Shown: positions 41,294 through 52,059 of the stretch, in pieces | Layout of the letters: each line of letters starts with the position of its first letter | How positions within the stretch are numbered: position 1 is the stretch's first letter | Source of the DNA: Streptomyces omiyaensis | GTDB lineage: Bacteria > Actinomycetota > Actinomycetes > Streptomycetales > Streptomycetaceae | Length of the DNA: 64,000 nt | Assembly (NCBI RefSeq): GCF_014650895.1 | Contig: NZ_BMVV01000001.1 | Span: forward strand, 520,222 to 584,221 | Direction: 5' to 3' | The notes under the pieces: model-generated | What the model was told of the DNA's origin: nothing | Database searches by the model: none | What the model saw: the letters and a program-made list of their open reading frames with translations, nothing else | Position numbers and translations under genes: made by a program

Positions 41294-42187
41294 ATGAGCA
41301 CCCGTCTGCGCACCCTCGGCTCGAAGACCGCCGGCCCCGGTCGGCCCGTGTACATCACCGGTGAGATCGGCATCAACCACAACGGCGACCTCGAGAACGC
41401 CTTCAAGCTGATCGACGTGGCCGCCGAGGCCGGCTGCGACGCCGTGAAGTTCCAGAAGCGCACCCCGGAGATCTGCACCCCGCGCGACCAGTGGGACATC
41501 GAGCGCGACACCCCCTGGGGCCGGATGACGTACATCGACTACCGCCACCGCGTCGAGTTCGGCGAGGACGAGTACCGCCAGATCGACGAGCACTGCAAGA
41601 AGCGCGGCATCGACTGGTTCGCCTCCCCGTGGGACACCGAGGCCGTCGCCTTCCTGGAGAAGTTCGACGTCCCGGCCCACAAGGTCGCCTCCGCCTCGCT
41701 CACCGACGACGAGCTGCTGCGCGAGCTGCGCGCCACCGGCCGCACCGTCATCCTCTCCACCGGCATGTCGACGCCGAAGCAGATCCGCCACGCGGTCGAG
41801 GTCCTCGGCAGCGCGAACATCCTGCTCTGCCACGCCACCTCCACCTACCCGGCCAAGGCCGAGGAGCTGAACCTGCGCGTCATCCAGACGCTCCAGGAGG
41901 AGTACCCGAACGTCCCGATCGGCTACTCCGGCCACGAGACCGGCCTCCAGACCACCCTCGCCGCCGTCGCCCTCGGCGCCACCTTCGTCGAGCGCCACAT
42001 CACCCTCGACCGCGCCATGTGGGGCTCCGACCAGGCCGCCTCCGTCGAGCCGCAGGGCCTGGAGCGCCTCGTCCGCGACATCCGCACCATCGAGACCGCG
42101 CTCGGCGACGGCGTGAAGAAGGTGTACGAGTCGGAGCTCGGCCCGATGAAGAAGCTCCGCCGGGTCCAGGAGCCCGTCACCGCATGA
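41294..42187 (+). CDS. neuB: nonulosonic acid synthase (NeuB family)
   Basis: A 297-residue PEP-dependent aldolase-type synthase. YITGEIGINHNGDLENAFKL, GCDAVKFQKRTPEICTPRDQ, GIDWFASPWDTEAVAFLEKF, KVASASLTDDELLRELRATG, TVILSTGMSTPKQIRHAVEV and GATFVERHITLDRAMWGSDQ are all NeuB blocks. It stops after the barrel: the C-terminal antifreeze-like SAF domain (about 50 residues) of enterobacterial NeuB is absent. Together with the HAD domain next door, a 9-phosphate intermediate and a Kdn-type product are possible. ATG at 41294 with AAGGAAG 6 bases upstream. Confidence 0.9.
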   Translation: MSTRLRTLGSKTAGPGRPVYITGEIGINHNGDLENAFKLIDVAAEAGCDAVKFQKRTPEICTPRDQWDIERDTPWGRMTYIDYRHRVEFGEDEYRQIDEHCKKRGIDWFASPWDTEAVAFLEKFDVPAHKVASASLTDDELLRELRATGRTVILSTGMSTPKQIRHAVEVLGSANILLCHATSTYPAKAEELNLRVIQTLQEEYPNVPIGYSGHETGLQTTLAAVALGATFVERHITLDRAMWGSDQAASVEPQGLERLVRDIRTIETALGDGVKKVYESELGPMKKLRRVQEPVTA

Positions 42188-43296
42188 CCGGCCGCCTGGC
42201 GTTCGTCGAGAGCCCCGTCCAGCTCCTGAACGTCCTGGAGTGGGCCCACGCGCGCGGCCGGGGCGGCGCCCCGGCCGCGGAGCCCGGCCCCGCCGCCCCG
42301 GCTCCCGCCTCCGCCCCCGACGGCCTCCGGATCGTCGTCCTCTCGCCGACCGACCCCATGTCGCGGGGGCAGCTGCGCCGGATGGCCCAGCTCGCGCGCG
42401 ACGAGGGGTTCACCGTGCACTGGCAGGAGGCGCGGGCGGGGCGCGGCGCGCTCGCGCGGACCCTGCGGGAGCTGGGCGGGCCGCTGCGCGCCGCCGAGCG
42501 CGTCGTCGTCGGCGACCCGTTCTCCCGCTACGTGCAGCTGCTGCTCACGCTCTTCGGCCCCCGGCACGTCACGGTCGTCGACGACGGCACCGCGACCATG
42601 GAGTTCGCCGCCCAGCTCGCGGGCGGGGAGCGGCTGGTGCGCTGGCACCGCAAGGGCTCGCTGGGGCCGCGCGAGCTGGTCCTGGCCCCGGTCACCTCGC
42701 TGGCCCGGCGCCGGCTGGCGCCCGGGCCCCGCAGGACCGTGGAGATCTTCACCTCGCTCCCGGTGCAGGCCCCGCCCGGCACCGAGGTCACCGAGAACGC
42801 CTACGCGTGGACCCGGGCCCGCTTCGGTCCGCCCGCGCTGACCGGCGGCGCCGACCTCGTGGGCACCTCGCTGGTGGAGACCGGGGTGGTGGACGCCGAC
42901 CACTACCTGAGGGTGGTCGGGCAGCTCGCCCGCGCCCACGGCGCCACCCGCTACTTCGCCCACCGCCGCGAGACGCCGGAGAAGCTGCACCGGGTCGCGG
43001 TCGAGACCGGCCTCCAGGTGGTGCGCCCCGACCTGCCGCTGGAGCTCATCGCCCGGCGCGGTCCGATCGGCTCCACCGTCGTCAGCTTCCCGTCCACCGT
43101 CGTGCACACCCTGCCGCTCGCCCTGCGGGGCACGGGGGTCAAGGTGGCCGTCTGCGAGATCGCACCCGAATGGCTGCGTGCCACCGCCTCCCCGAGGGCC
43201 CAGGGCTTCCTCTCGGGCGTCGTCGGCACGGCGTCGGGGGCGGACCGGCTCACCCCGCGCACGGGAGCGGCGGTCGACCGGCTCGAATTCGGGTGA
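42184..43296 (+). CDS. glycosyltransferase of the sialyltransferase type (GT52/polysialyl-like)
   Basis: A 370-residue protein. MTGRLAFVESPVQLLNVLEW is the N-terminal signature of GT52-like and related bacterial sialyltransferases; HVTVVDDGTATMEFAAQLAG, YFAHRRETPEKLHRVAVETG and VVSFPSTVVHTLPLALRGTG are the corresponding D-D-G, H-x-R and S-T-V blocks. An Ala/Pro-rich insert (about 25-45) is peculiar to it. ATG overlaps the neuB stop by 4 bases. Final gene of the plus-strand nonulosonic acid operon; the acceptor is not known. Confidence 0.75.
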   Translation: MTGRLAFVESPVQLLNVLEWAHARGRGGAPAAEPGPAAPAPASAPDGLRIVVLSPTDPMSRGQLRRMAQLARDEGFTVHWQEARAGRGALARTLRELGGPLRAAERVVVGDPFSRYVQLLLTLFGPRHVTVVDDGTATMEFAAQLAGGERLVRWHRKGSLGPRELVLAPVTSLARRRLAPGPRRTVEIFTSLPVQAPPGTEVTENAYAWTRARFGPPALTGGADLVGTSLVETGVVDADHYLRVVGQLARAHGATRYFAHRRETPEKLHRVAVETGLQVVRPDLPLELIARRGPIGSTVVSFPSTVVHTLPLALRGTGVKVAVCEIAPEWLRATASPRAQGFLSGVVGTASGADRLTPRTGAAVDRLEFG

Positions 43297-43412
43297 CCAT
43301 ACCCATACGGAGGGTGTCCCATGCACGCCAAACCGAGATTCTTTCCCCTAAGGGGCTGAACTTTTCGTGATCAACGGGCAGTTGATCACCGGATGGGCCT
43401 ACCCTTCAAAGG

Positions 43413-44624
43413 GTGAACCAGTTGAAGACCCGTGAGCCCGGATCCTTCACCCTGCCCGGAACGCTGCCCTCCGCCCTGCGCGACGAACTGATCGCCTTCC
43501 GCAGGGACTTGCACATGCACCCCGAGCTCGGCAACCAGGAGTTCCGCACCACCGCCGCGCTCAAGGCCCGCCTGGAGGCGGCCGGCCTGGCGCCGCGCGT
43601 CCTCCCGGGCGGCACGGGCCTCATCTGTGACATCGGCACCTGGGACGGCGGGCGTCCCATGCTCGCCGTCCGCGCCGACCTCGACGCCCTCCCCATCCCG
43701 GACGCCAAGACCGTCGCGTACCGCTCCACCGTGCCCAACCGGGCCCACGCCTGCGGCCACGACGTGCACACCACCACCGTCCTCGGCGCCGGCCTCGTCC
43801 TCGCCGGGCTGGCGCGCGAGGGCCGGCTGCCGCGCCCGGTGCGGCTGGTCTTCCAGCCCGCCGAGGAGGTGCTGCCCGGGGGCGCCGCCGACGCGGTCGC
43901 GGCCGGCGTCCTCGACGGCGTCGGCCGGATCATCGCCGTCCACTGCGACCCCAAGGTCGACGCCGGGAAGATCGGCCTGCGGGTCGGCCCCATCACCTCC
44001 GCCTGCGACCGGCTGGAGGTCACCCTCGACGGCCCCGGCGGTCACACCGCCCGCCCGCACCTCACCACCGACCTGGTGACCGCCGCCGCCCGGATCGCCA
44101 CCGACGTGCCGGCCGTCCTCGCCCGCCGGGTCGACGCCCGCTCCGGCCTCTCGGTCACCTGGGGCCGGATCGAGGCGGGCCACGCGCCCAACGTCATCCC
44201 CCAGCACGCCGAGCTCTCCGGCACGGTCCGCTGCCTCGACCTGCCCGCCTGGCGCGACGCGCCCGACCTGGTGCACGCCGCCGTCGACGAGGTCGCTGCC
44301 CTGCACCGGGCCAAGTCCACCGTCAACTACGTCCGCGGCGTCCCGCCGGTCGTCAACGACGCGGTGATCGTGGAGCTGCTCCGCGACGCCATGACGGCCC
44401 GGCTCGGGATCGACTCGATCGAGGACACCGAGCAGAGCCTCGGCGGCGAGGACTTCTCCTGGTACCTGGAGCACGTCCCCGGCGCCATGGCCCGGCTCGG
44501 CGTCCGCACCCCCGGCGACCTCCGGGTCCGTGACCTCCACGCGGGCGACTTCGACGTCGACGAGCGGTGCATCAGGACCGCCGTGGAGCTCTTCACCGCC
44601 GCCGCGCTGATCGACGCCGACTGA
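43413..44624 (+). CDS. M20 family metallo-aminoacylase/amidohydrolase
   Basis: A 403-residue M20D peptidase homologue (hippurate hydrolase, IAA-amino acid hydrolase type). Metal site: HACGHDVHTTTVLGAGLV, VRLVFQPAEEVLPGGAADAV (catalytic Glu pair) and IIAVHCDPKVDAGKIGLRVG; the dimerisation lid carries GPGGHTARPHL. It hydrolyses N-acyl or N-carbamoyl amino acids; the substrate is unknown. GTG at 43413 has no ribosome site; TACCCT lies 11 bases upstream, so a leaderless mRNA is possible. Stands alone between the surface-polymer and nucleoside operons. Confidence 0.9.
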   Translation: MNQLKTREPGSFTLPGTLPSALRDELIAFRRDLHMHPELGNQEFRTTAALKARLEAAGLAPRVLPGGTGLICDIGTWDGGRPMLAVRADLDALPIPDAKTVAYRSTVPNRAHACGHDVHTTTVLGAGLVLAGLAREGRLPRPVRLVFQPAEEVLPGGAADAVAAGVLDGVGRIIAVHCDPKVDAGKIGLRVGPITSACDRLEVTLDGPGGHTARPHLTTDLVTAAARIATDVPAVLARRVDARSGLSVTWGRIEAGHAPNVIPQHAELSGTVRCLDLPAWRDAPDLVHAAVDEVAALHRAKSTVNYVRGVPPVVNDAVIVELLRDAMTARLGIDSIEDTEQSLGGEDFSWYLEHVPGAMARLGVRTPGDLRVRDLHAGDFDVDERCIRTAVELFTAAALIDAD

Positions 44625-44806
44625 CCCGGCCGGACGGGGCGCCGCCTCCTCGCCGCCGGCGGGGGAGCGGCGCCCCTCGCGCCGGTCCGCCCCATCTCGG
44701 CTGATGACACGGGGTTGCGCCTTGATCGCGAAGTGTGTACGGGTACGCTGGCCTGTGGGTTCGCGTCGATACGGTAACGACTCATGAACGGGTCTTTAAC
44801 TGACAT

Positions 44807-44818
44807 CTACGCGCGTTA
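44807..44818 (+). promoter_or_regulatory. CTACGCGCGT-type operator upstream of the BMP lipoprotein gene
   Basis: CTACGCGCGTTA keeps the ACGCGCGT core of the shared palindrome, 63 bp upstream of the TTG start. The outer two pairs do not match. Three better copies precede the ABC ATPase, deoA and add genes. Confidence 0.55.
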
Positions 44819-44880
44819 CGATCGCCGCAAAGCCAGCGCCGGAAGAGGCGCTTTCGGTCAGTCTTGAAGGGACCCTCCTC

Positions 44881-45939
44881 TTGCGCCGGATCACCAGGAT
44901 CACCACCGTGGGCATCGCCTCCGCGGCGCTCGCGCTGTCCGCCACCGCCTGCGGCAAGTCCTCCTCCGAGGGCGGCTCCGCCTCCACCTCGGACTCGAAG
45001 GCCACCAAGGCCGCCATCGCGTACGACATCGGCGGCCGCGGCGACCAGTCCTTCAACGACGCCGCCTACGCGGGTCTGAAGAAGGCCGAGGACGAGCTCG
45101 ACGTCGACGGCTCCGAGGCCGAGCCGTCGTCCGGCGAGGGCGACGCCGACAAGGTGCAGCGCCTCACCTCGCTGGCCCGCGCCGGCAACAACCCGGTCAT
45201 CGGCGTCGGCTTCGCCTACGCCCCGGCCATCAAGAAGGTCGCCGCGCAGTTCCCGGACACGACCTTCGGCATCATCGACGACACCTCGGTGACCGGCAAG
45301 AACATCGCCAACATGGTGTTCAACGAGGAGCAGGGCTCCTACCTGGCCGGCGTCGCCGCCGCCAAGGCGTCCAAGACCGGCACGGTCGGCTTCATCGGCG
45401 GTGTCGAGGTCCCGCTGATCAAGAAGTTCGAGGCCGGCTTCGCGCAGGGCGTCAAGGACACCAACCCCAAGGCGAAGGTGCTCACCCAGTACCTGACCCA
45501 GCCGCCGAACTTCGACGGCTTCGCCAAGCCCGACCTCGGCAAGGCCGCCGCGGAGGGTCAGCTCGACAAGGGCGCCGACGTGATCTACGCCGCCGCCGGT
45601 CTGGCCGGTTCCGGCTCGATCGAGGCCGCCTCCAAGGCCGGCAAGTGGGCCATCGGCGTCGACTCCGACCAGTACAACCAGGCCGGTCTCGCCGAGTACA
45701 AGGACTCGATCCTGACCTCGGTCACCAAGGACGTCTCGGACTCCGTCTACAACCTGATCAAGTCGGTCAAGGACGGCAAGCCGCAGACCGGTGAGGTCCG
45801 CTACGGCCTCGCCACCGACGGTGTCGCCCTGGCCGACTCCAACCCGAAGTACAAGTCCATGACGGACCTGATCGCCGCGGTGGACCAGGCGAAGAAGGAC
45901 ATCATCGACGGCAAGATCACGGTCAAGACCGCCCCGTAA
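44881..45939 (+). CDS. BMP family nucleoside-binding lipoprotein of an ABC importer
   Basis: A 352-residue lipoprotein. Lipobox LSATAC puts the acylated Cys at residue 24. The mature chain has KAAIAYDIGGRGDQSFNDAA, NPVIGVGFAYAPAIKKVAAQ, IANMVFNEEQGSYLAGVAAA, VGFIGGVEVPLIKKFEAGF and WAIGVDSDQYNQAG, all BmpA/PnrA/TmpC family blocks that bind purine or pyrimidine nucleosides. TTG at 44881 is used, with GAAGGGA 10 bases upstream. First gene of the nucleoside uptake set, followed by a hairpin and then ATPase and permeases, an arrangement that favours more binding protein than transporter. Confidence 0.93.
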   Translation: MRRITRITTVGIASAALALSATACGKSSSEGGSASTSDSKATKAAIAYDIGGRGDQSFNDAAYAGLKKAEDELDVDGSEAEPSSGEGDADKVQRLTSLARAGNNPVIGVGFAYAPAIKKVAAQFPDTTFGIIDDTSVTGKNIANMVFNEEQGSYLAGVAAAKASKTGTVGFIGGVEVPLIKKFEAGFAQGVKDTNPKAKVLTQYLTQPPNFDGFAKPDLGKAAAEGQLDKGADVIYAAAGLAGSGSIEAASKAGKWAIGVDSDQYNQAGLAEYKDSILTSVTKDVSDSVYNLIKSVKDGKPQTGEVRYGLATDGVALADSNPKYKSMTDLIAAVDQAKKDIIDGKITVKTAP

Positions 45940-45967
45940 GGCGCGCAGGTCACGACCAGTTGCCCGC

Positions 45968-46006
45968 GGGCCCGGCCCCGGTGGGACTCCCACCGGTACC
46001 GGGCCC
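45968..46006 (+). terminator. hairpin between the lipoprotein and ABC ATPase genes
   Basis: GGGCCCGG, CCGGTGGG / CCCACCGG, CCGGGCCC form a near-perfect 16-bp stem with a 3-base loop, 28 bases after the stop codon. Probably partial termination or mRNA stabilisation after the highly needed binding protein. Confidence 0.65.
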
Positions 46007-46045
46007 CGGGCCCATTCCCGTACGGGTTTTCACTTTTCGGCAGCG

Positions 46046-46057
46046 CTACGCGTGTAG
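46046..46057 (+). promoter_or_regulatory. CTACGCGTGTAG operator upstream of the ABC ATPase gene
   Basis: Palindrome with one mismatched pair, about 100 bp upstream of the ATPase start and after the hairpin, implying a second promoter for the ATPase-permease-cdd operon. Same motif as at 44807, 50596 and 59114. Confidence 0.65.
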
Positions 46058-46155
46058 ATGTCGCACCGGCACGATAACTTCGCCCCGCCCTGCCCTCCGC
46101 TCCCACTCCTTTCGGCCAAGGAGAGTGCGTCATCAACGCGTCCAGCCCCCCTGCC

Positions 46156-47759
<1,604 letters not shown>

Positions 47760-47763
<4 letters not shown>

Positions 47764-48878
47764 AGAAGATCGACAAGGACAAGCTGATCATCGGGGCCGC
47801 CGGCCCGGTGCTCGCGCTCGTCTCCTCGTTCGTCCTCACCATGCTGGTGCTGCTCGCGACGGGGCTCGACCCGATCGAGCCGATCCGGCTGATGATCGAG
47901 AACGCCGAGTACGCGGACATCCAGGTCCTCATCGTCAACCAGACGGGGATCTTCTACCTGGCAGCCCTGGCCGTCGCCATCGGCTTCCGGATGAACCTCT
48001 TCAACATCGGCGTCGACGGCCAGTACCGCCTCGCCGCGATGATCTCGGCCGTGGTCGGCGCCTCCGTCGAGCTGCCCGGTCCGCTGCACATCCTGCTGAT
48101 CGTGGTCGTCGCGATCCTCACGGGCGCCTTCTGGGCCGGCATCGCCGGCATCCTGAAGACCACCCGGGGCGTCTCCGAGGTCGTCTCGACGATCATGCTG
48201 AACGCCATCGCGACCTCCCTGATCGCCTGGCTGATCCTGCCGGCCAACTTCGGCGTCCAGCCCGAGGGCTCCAACGACCTCACCACCGGCGAGATCGCCG
48301 AGTCCGGCTGGTTCCCCGGCATCGACATGGGCCAGGGCAACGGCGAGATCTACGGCTTCACCTTCGTCGCGCTCGCCCTCGGCGTCGTCTACTGGTTCGT
48401 CCTCAACCGCACCCGCTTCGGCTTCGACCTGCGCGCCACCGGCGAGAGCGAGTCCGCGGCCCAGGCCAGCGGCGTCGACGCCAAGAAGATGATCCTCACC
48501 TCGATGCTCATCTCCGGCGGCCTCGCGGGTCTCTCCGGCATGCCCACGCTGCTCGGCGACACCCACACGTACAGCCTGTCCTTCCCGGTCGGCGTCGGCT
48601 TCACCGCCATCACGATCGCCCTGCTCGGCCGGAACAACCCGGTCGGCATCCTCTTCGCCGCCCTGCTCTTCGCGTTCCTGGAGAAGGCGTCCTCGAACCT
48701 GGACGTCGCGGGCTACCCGAAGGAGATCACGCAGATCATGCAGGGCATCATCGTGATCGCCGTGGTCGTCTCCTATGAACTCGTCCGCCGATACGGCACC
48801 CGCCGCCAGCAGCAGAAGGTCGGCGAGGAGCTCGCCGCCGGTGGTGCCATCAAGACCGACAAGGAGGTCTCGGCATGA
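47760..48878 (+). CDS. nucleoside ABC transporter permease 1
   Basis: A 372-residue BPD_transp_2 permease with about ten hydrophobic segments. LAVAIGFRMNLFNIGVDGQY is the family signature, followed by GVSEVVSTIMLNAIATSL, RATGESESAAQASGVDAKKM (cytosolic coupling loop) and VGVGFTAITIALLGRNNPVG. It forms the channel with permease 2. ATG overlaps the ATPase stop by 4 bases and its own stop overlaps the next start by 4, so the operon is tightly coupled. Confidence 0.93.
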
Positions 48879-50137
48879 GCACCGGCACTGTCGCCAAGCC
48901 GAGCGCCGCACCCAAAGGCACCGGGCGCCGCAAGCTGACCTGGCCGTGGATCCTGCTGATCGTCGCGGCCGGACTCGTCCTCTTCTCCCTGGTCCGCGTC
49001 GTCTCCGGCGCCGACGACCTGACCTCCGTCGGCCAGGTCTCCGGCGCGCTCCGCCTCGCCGTCCCGATCGGCCTCGCCGGCCTGGGCGGCCTGTGGGCCG
49101 AGCGCGCGGGCGTGGTCAACATCGGCCTCGAAGGCATGATGATCCTGGGCACCTGGTTCGGTGCCTGGGCGGGTTACCAGTGGGGCCCCTGGGTGGGCGT
49201 CCTCTTCGGCCTCCTCGGCGGCGCGCTCGGCGGTCTGCTGCACGCGATCATCACGGTCACCTTCAACGTGAACCACATCGTCTCCGGTGTGGCGATCAAC
49301 ATCCTCGCGGCCGGCTTCACGATGTACCTGTCGAACTTCACGTTCGGCGAGGCCGAGGGCGGCTCCTCCAAGCAGTCCCCGCGCATCGACCCCATCACCG
49401 ACATCACGATCCCCGGGTTGTCGGAGTGGCTGGCCGACCTCCAGCAGAAGCACTGGTTCCTGATCTCGGACGTCGCCGGCATCCTCGGCGGCCTGGTCAC
49501 CAACCTGTCGCTGCTGACCGTCGTCGCCATCCTGCTGGTCCCGGCCACCTGGTGGGTGCTGTGGCGCACCGCCTTCGGCCTGCGCCTCCGCTCCTGCGGC
49601 GAGAACCCGGTCGCCGCCGAGTCCCTCGGCGTCAACGTCTACAAGTACAAGTACATCGCGGTCACCATGTCCGGCGCCCTCGCCGGCCTCGGCGGCGCCT
49701 TCCTCGCGATCGTCGCCACCGGCATCTACCAGGAGGGCCAGACCGGCGGCCGCGGCTACATCGGTCTCGCCGCGATGATCTTCGGCAACTGGATGCCCGG
49801 CGGCATGGCGCTCGGCGCCGGCCTCTTCGGCTTCACCGACAGCCTCAAGATCCGCGGCGGCGCCGAGAACGTCCACGCGCTGCTGCTGCTCGTCGCGATC
49901 CTCCTGGTGCTCGCCGCCGCCTGGCAGCTGTACAAGAAGAAGTACGTGCCCGCCGTGATCGCCGCGGTCTTCGCGGTCGGCTTCTTCCTCTGGTACGCGC
50001 TGACCGACCAGGTCCCCAGCCAGTTCGTCGACGCCGCCCCGTACATCACCACCCTGCTCGTGCTGGCCCTGTCCGCCCAGCGGCTGAGGATGCCGAAGGC
50101 GGACGGCCTGCCCTACCGGAAGGGCCAGGGCAAGTGA
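48875..50137 (+). CDS. nucleoside ABC transporter permease 2
   Basis: A 420-residue second permease of the same family. LGGLWAERAGVVNIGLEGMM is the signature; FNVNHIVSGVAINILAAGFT, RSCGENPVAAESLGVNVYKY (coupling loop) and GRGYIGLAAMIFGNWMPGGM follow. The hydrophilic N-terminal extension and a C-terminal pair of helices make it longer than permease 1. Its stop overlaps the GTG of cdd by 4 bases, tying uptake to deamination. Confidence 0.93.
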   Translation: MSTGTVAKPSAAPKGTGRRKLTWPWILLIVAAGLVLFSLVRVVSGADDLTSVGQVSGALRLAVPIGLAGLGGLWAERAGVVNIGLEGMMILGTWFGAWAGYQWGPWVGVLFGLLGGALGGLLHAIITVTFNVNHIVSGVAINILAAGFTMYLSNFTFGEAEGGSSKQSPRIDPITDITIPGLSEWLADLQQKHWFLISDVAGILGGLVTNLSLLTVVAILLVPATWWVLWRTAFGLRLRSCGENPVAAESLGVNVYKYKYIAVTMSGALAGLGGAFLAIVATGIYQEGQTGGRGYIGLAAMIFGNWMPGGMALGAGLFGFTDSLKIRGGAENVHALLLLVAILLVLAAAWQLYKKKYVPAVIAAVFAVGFFLWYALTDQVPSQFVDAAPYITTLLVLALSAQRLRMPKADGLPYRKGQGK

Positions 50138-50538
50138 CGACGCCCTCCGCCGAGCCCGACTGGGAGGCCCTGCGGGCGGAGGCGCGGGCCGCGATGGCCC
50201 GCGCCTACGCCCCCTACTCGGGCTACCCGGTCGGGGCGGCCGCCCGCGTCGACGACGGCCGCACGGTCTCGGGCTGCAACGTCGAGAACGCCTCCTTCGG
50301 GCTCGGCCTCTGCGCCGAGTGCGGCCTGGTCTCCCAGCTCCAGGCCACCGGCGGCGGCCGGCTCACCCACTTCGTGTGCGTGGACGGCCGGGGCGAGCCG
50401 CTCGTCCCCTGCGGGCGGTGCCGGCAGCTCCTGTACGAGTTCGGCGGCCCCGAGCTCGTCCTGGAGACGCCCGCCGGGTTCCTGACCCTGGCCGAGATGC
50501 TGCCGCAGGCCTTCGGCCCGGACCACCTCGCCACGTAG
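50134..50538 (+). CDS. cdd: cytidine deaminase
   Basis: A 134-residue homotetramer-type cytidine deaminase. SGYPVGAAARVDDGRTVSGC leads to NVENASFGLGLCAECG with the catalytic Glu and the first zinc Cys, and PCGRCRQLLYEFGG gives the other two Cys. It converts imported cytidine and deoxycytidine to uridine and deoxyuridine. GTG at 50134 is coupled to permease 2. A hairpin and a fresh operator separate it from deoA. Confidence 0.95.
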   Translation: MTTPSAEPDWEALRAEARAAMARAYAPYSGYPVGAAARVDDGRTVSGCNVENASFGLGLCAECGLVSQLQATGGGRLTHFVCVDGRGEPLVPCGRCRQLLYEFGGPELVLETPAGFLTLAEMLPQAFGPDHLAT

Positions 50539-50544
50539 CACCTC

Positions 50545-50581
50545 GGAGCGGCCCTTCCGACACCATGGGAGGGGCCGCTCC
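50545..50581 (+). terminator. hairpin terminator after cdd
   Basis: GGAGCGGCCC (50545-50554) and GGGCCGCTCC (50572-50581) are perfectly complementary, 6 bases after the cdd stop codon. Confidence 0.7.
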
Positions 50582-50595
50582 TCCCGTTCCCCCCT

Positions 50596-50607
50596 CTATG
50601 CGCGTAG
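50596..50607 (+). promoter_or_regulatory. CTATGCGCGTAG operator upstream of deoA
   Basis: Palindrome with one mismatched pair, 16 bp before the deoA start and directly followed by the AAAGAGG ribosome binding site. Same motif as at 46046 and 59114. A bound protein would lie over the start region of the mRNA. Confidence 0.7.
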
Positions 50608-50623
50608 AAAGAGGCACCACGAC

Positions 50624-51901
50624 ATGGACGTCATCTCCGTCATCCGCACCAAGCGGGACAAGGGCGAGCTGAGCCCGGAGCAGATCGACTGGGTCATCGA
50701 CGCCTACACCCGCGGCGCGGTCGCCGACGAGCAGATGTCCGCCCTGGCGATGGCCATCCTGCTCAACGGCATGAACCGCGACGAGATCGCCCGCTGGACG
50801 GCGGCCATGATCGCCTCCGGCGAGCGCATGAACTTCGACGCGCTCTCCCGCCCCACCGCCGACAAGCACTCCACCGGCGGCGTCGGCGACAAGATCACCC
50901 TCCCGCTCGCCCCGCTCGTCGCCGCCTGCGGCGCGGCCGTCCCGCAGCTCTCCGGCCGCGGCCTCGGCCACACCGGCGGCACCCTCGACAAGCTGGAGTC
51001 CATCCCCGGCTGGCGCGCCCTCCTCTCCAACGAGGAGATGCTGCACGTCCTCGACACCACCGGCGCGGTCATCTGCGCCGCCGGCGACGGCCTGGCCCCC
51101 GCCGACAAGAAGCTGTACGCGCTCCGCGACGTGACCGGCACCGTCGAGGCGATCCCGCTCATCGCCTCCTCGATCATGTCCAAGAAGATCGCCGAGGGCA
51201 CCGGCTCCCTCGTCCTCGACGTCAAGGTCGGCACCGGCGCCTTCATGAAGACCATCGAGGACGCCCGCGAGCTGGCCTCCACCATGGTCGCGCTCGGCAC
51301 CGACAGCGGCGTGAGGACGGTCGCGCTGCTCACCGACATGTCGACCCCGCTCGGCCTCACCGCCGGCAACGCCCTGGAGGTCCGCGAGTCGGTCGAGGTC
51401 CTGGCCGGCGGAGGCCCGCAGGACGTCGTCGACCTGACGATCGCCCTCGCCGCCGAGATGCTGGCCGCCGCCGGCATCGAGGACGCCGACCCGGCGAAGG
51501 CCCTCAGGGACGGCTCGGCCATGGACGTCTGGCGCCGGATGATCGCGGCCCAGGGCGGCGACCCGGACGCGACCCTCCCGGTCGCCCGCGAGCAGCACGT
51601 CGTGACGGCCCCGGCCTCCGGCGTCCTGACCCGCCTCGACGCCTACGACATCGGCATCGCCGCCTGGCGCCTGGGCGCCGGCCGCGCCCGCAAGGAGGAC
51701 CCGGTGCAGGCCGGCGCGGGCGTCGAGCTCCACGCCAAGCCCGGTGACACGGTCACGGCGGGCCAGCCCCTCCTCACCCTCCACACGGACACCCCGGAGA
51801 AGTTCGACTACGCCCTGGGCTCCCTGGAGGGCGCCTGGGACATCGCCCCGGCGGGCACGGAGTTCCAGGCGACCCCGATCGTCCTGGACCGCATCGCGTA
51901 G
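50624..51901 (+). CDS. deoA: thymidine/pyrimidine-nucleoside phosphorylase
   Basis: A 425-residue phosphorylase that splits thymidine or uridine with phosphate into base and (deoxy)ribose-1-phosphate. DKHSTGGVGDKITLPLAPLV binds phosphate; SGRGLGHTGGTLDKLESIPG is the family signature; ADKKLYALRDVTGTVEAIPL, SSIMSKKIAEG and DVKVGTGAFMKT complete the site. The C-terminal domain is present. ATG at 50624 with AAAGAGG 8 bases upstream. It continues the pathway from cdd and ends at a very strong terminator. Confidence 0.95.
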   Translation: MDVISVIRTKRDKGELSPEQIDWVIDAYTRGAVADEQMSALAMAILLNGMNRDEIARWTAAMIASGERMNFDALSRPTADKHSTGGVGDKITLPLAPLVAACGAAVPQLSGRGLGHTGGTLDKLESIPGWRALLSNEEMLHVLDTTGAVICAAGDGLAPADKKLYALRDVTGTVEAIPLIASSIMSKKIAEGTGSLVLDVKVGTGAFMKTIEDARELASTMVALGTDSGVRTVALLTDMSTPLGLTAGNALEVRESVEVLAGGGPQDVVDLTIALAAEMLAAAGIEDADPAKALRDGSAMDVWRRMIAAQGGDPDATLPVAREQHVVTAPASGVLTRLDAYDIGIAAWRLGAGRARKEDPVQAGAGVELHAKPGDTVTAGQPLLTLHTDTPEKFDYALGSLEGAWDIAPAGTEFQATPIVLDRIA

Positions 51902-51933
51902 GACCTCCGGCATGTGCCGGTGACGCCTTCGGG

Positions 51934-51969
51934 CGAACGGGACCGAGGGACCTCCCTCGGTCCCGTTCG
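51934..51969 (+). terminator. 16-bp perfect hairpin after deoA
   Basis: CGAACGGGACCGAGGG and CCCTCGGTCCCGTTCG pair perfectly around a 4-base loop, 32 bases after the stop codon. Confidence 0.85.
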
Positions 51970-52059
51970 GCATGCTGGGCCCGGTGCCGCCCGGCGACGT
52001 CCACCGGGTCCCGGGCGCCGCCCCCTTCGGCATCGGCCTCGACGCCGCCGGGTTCCCCG

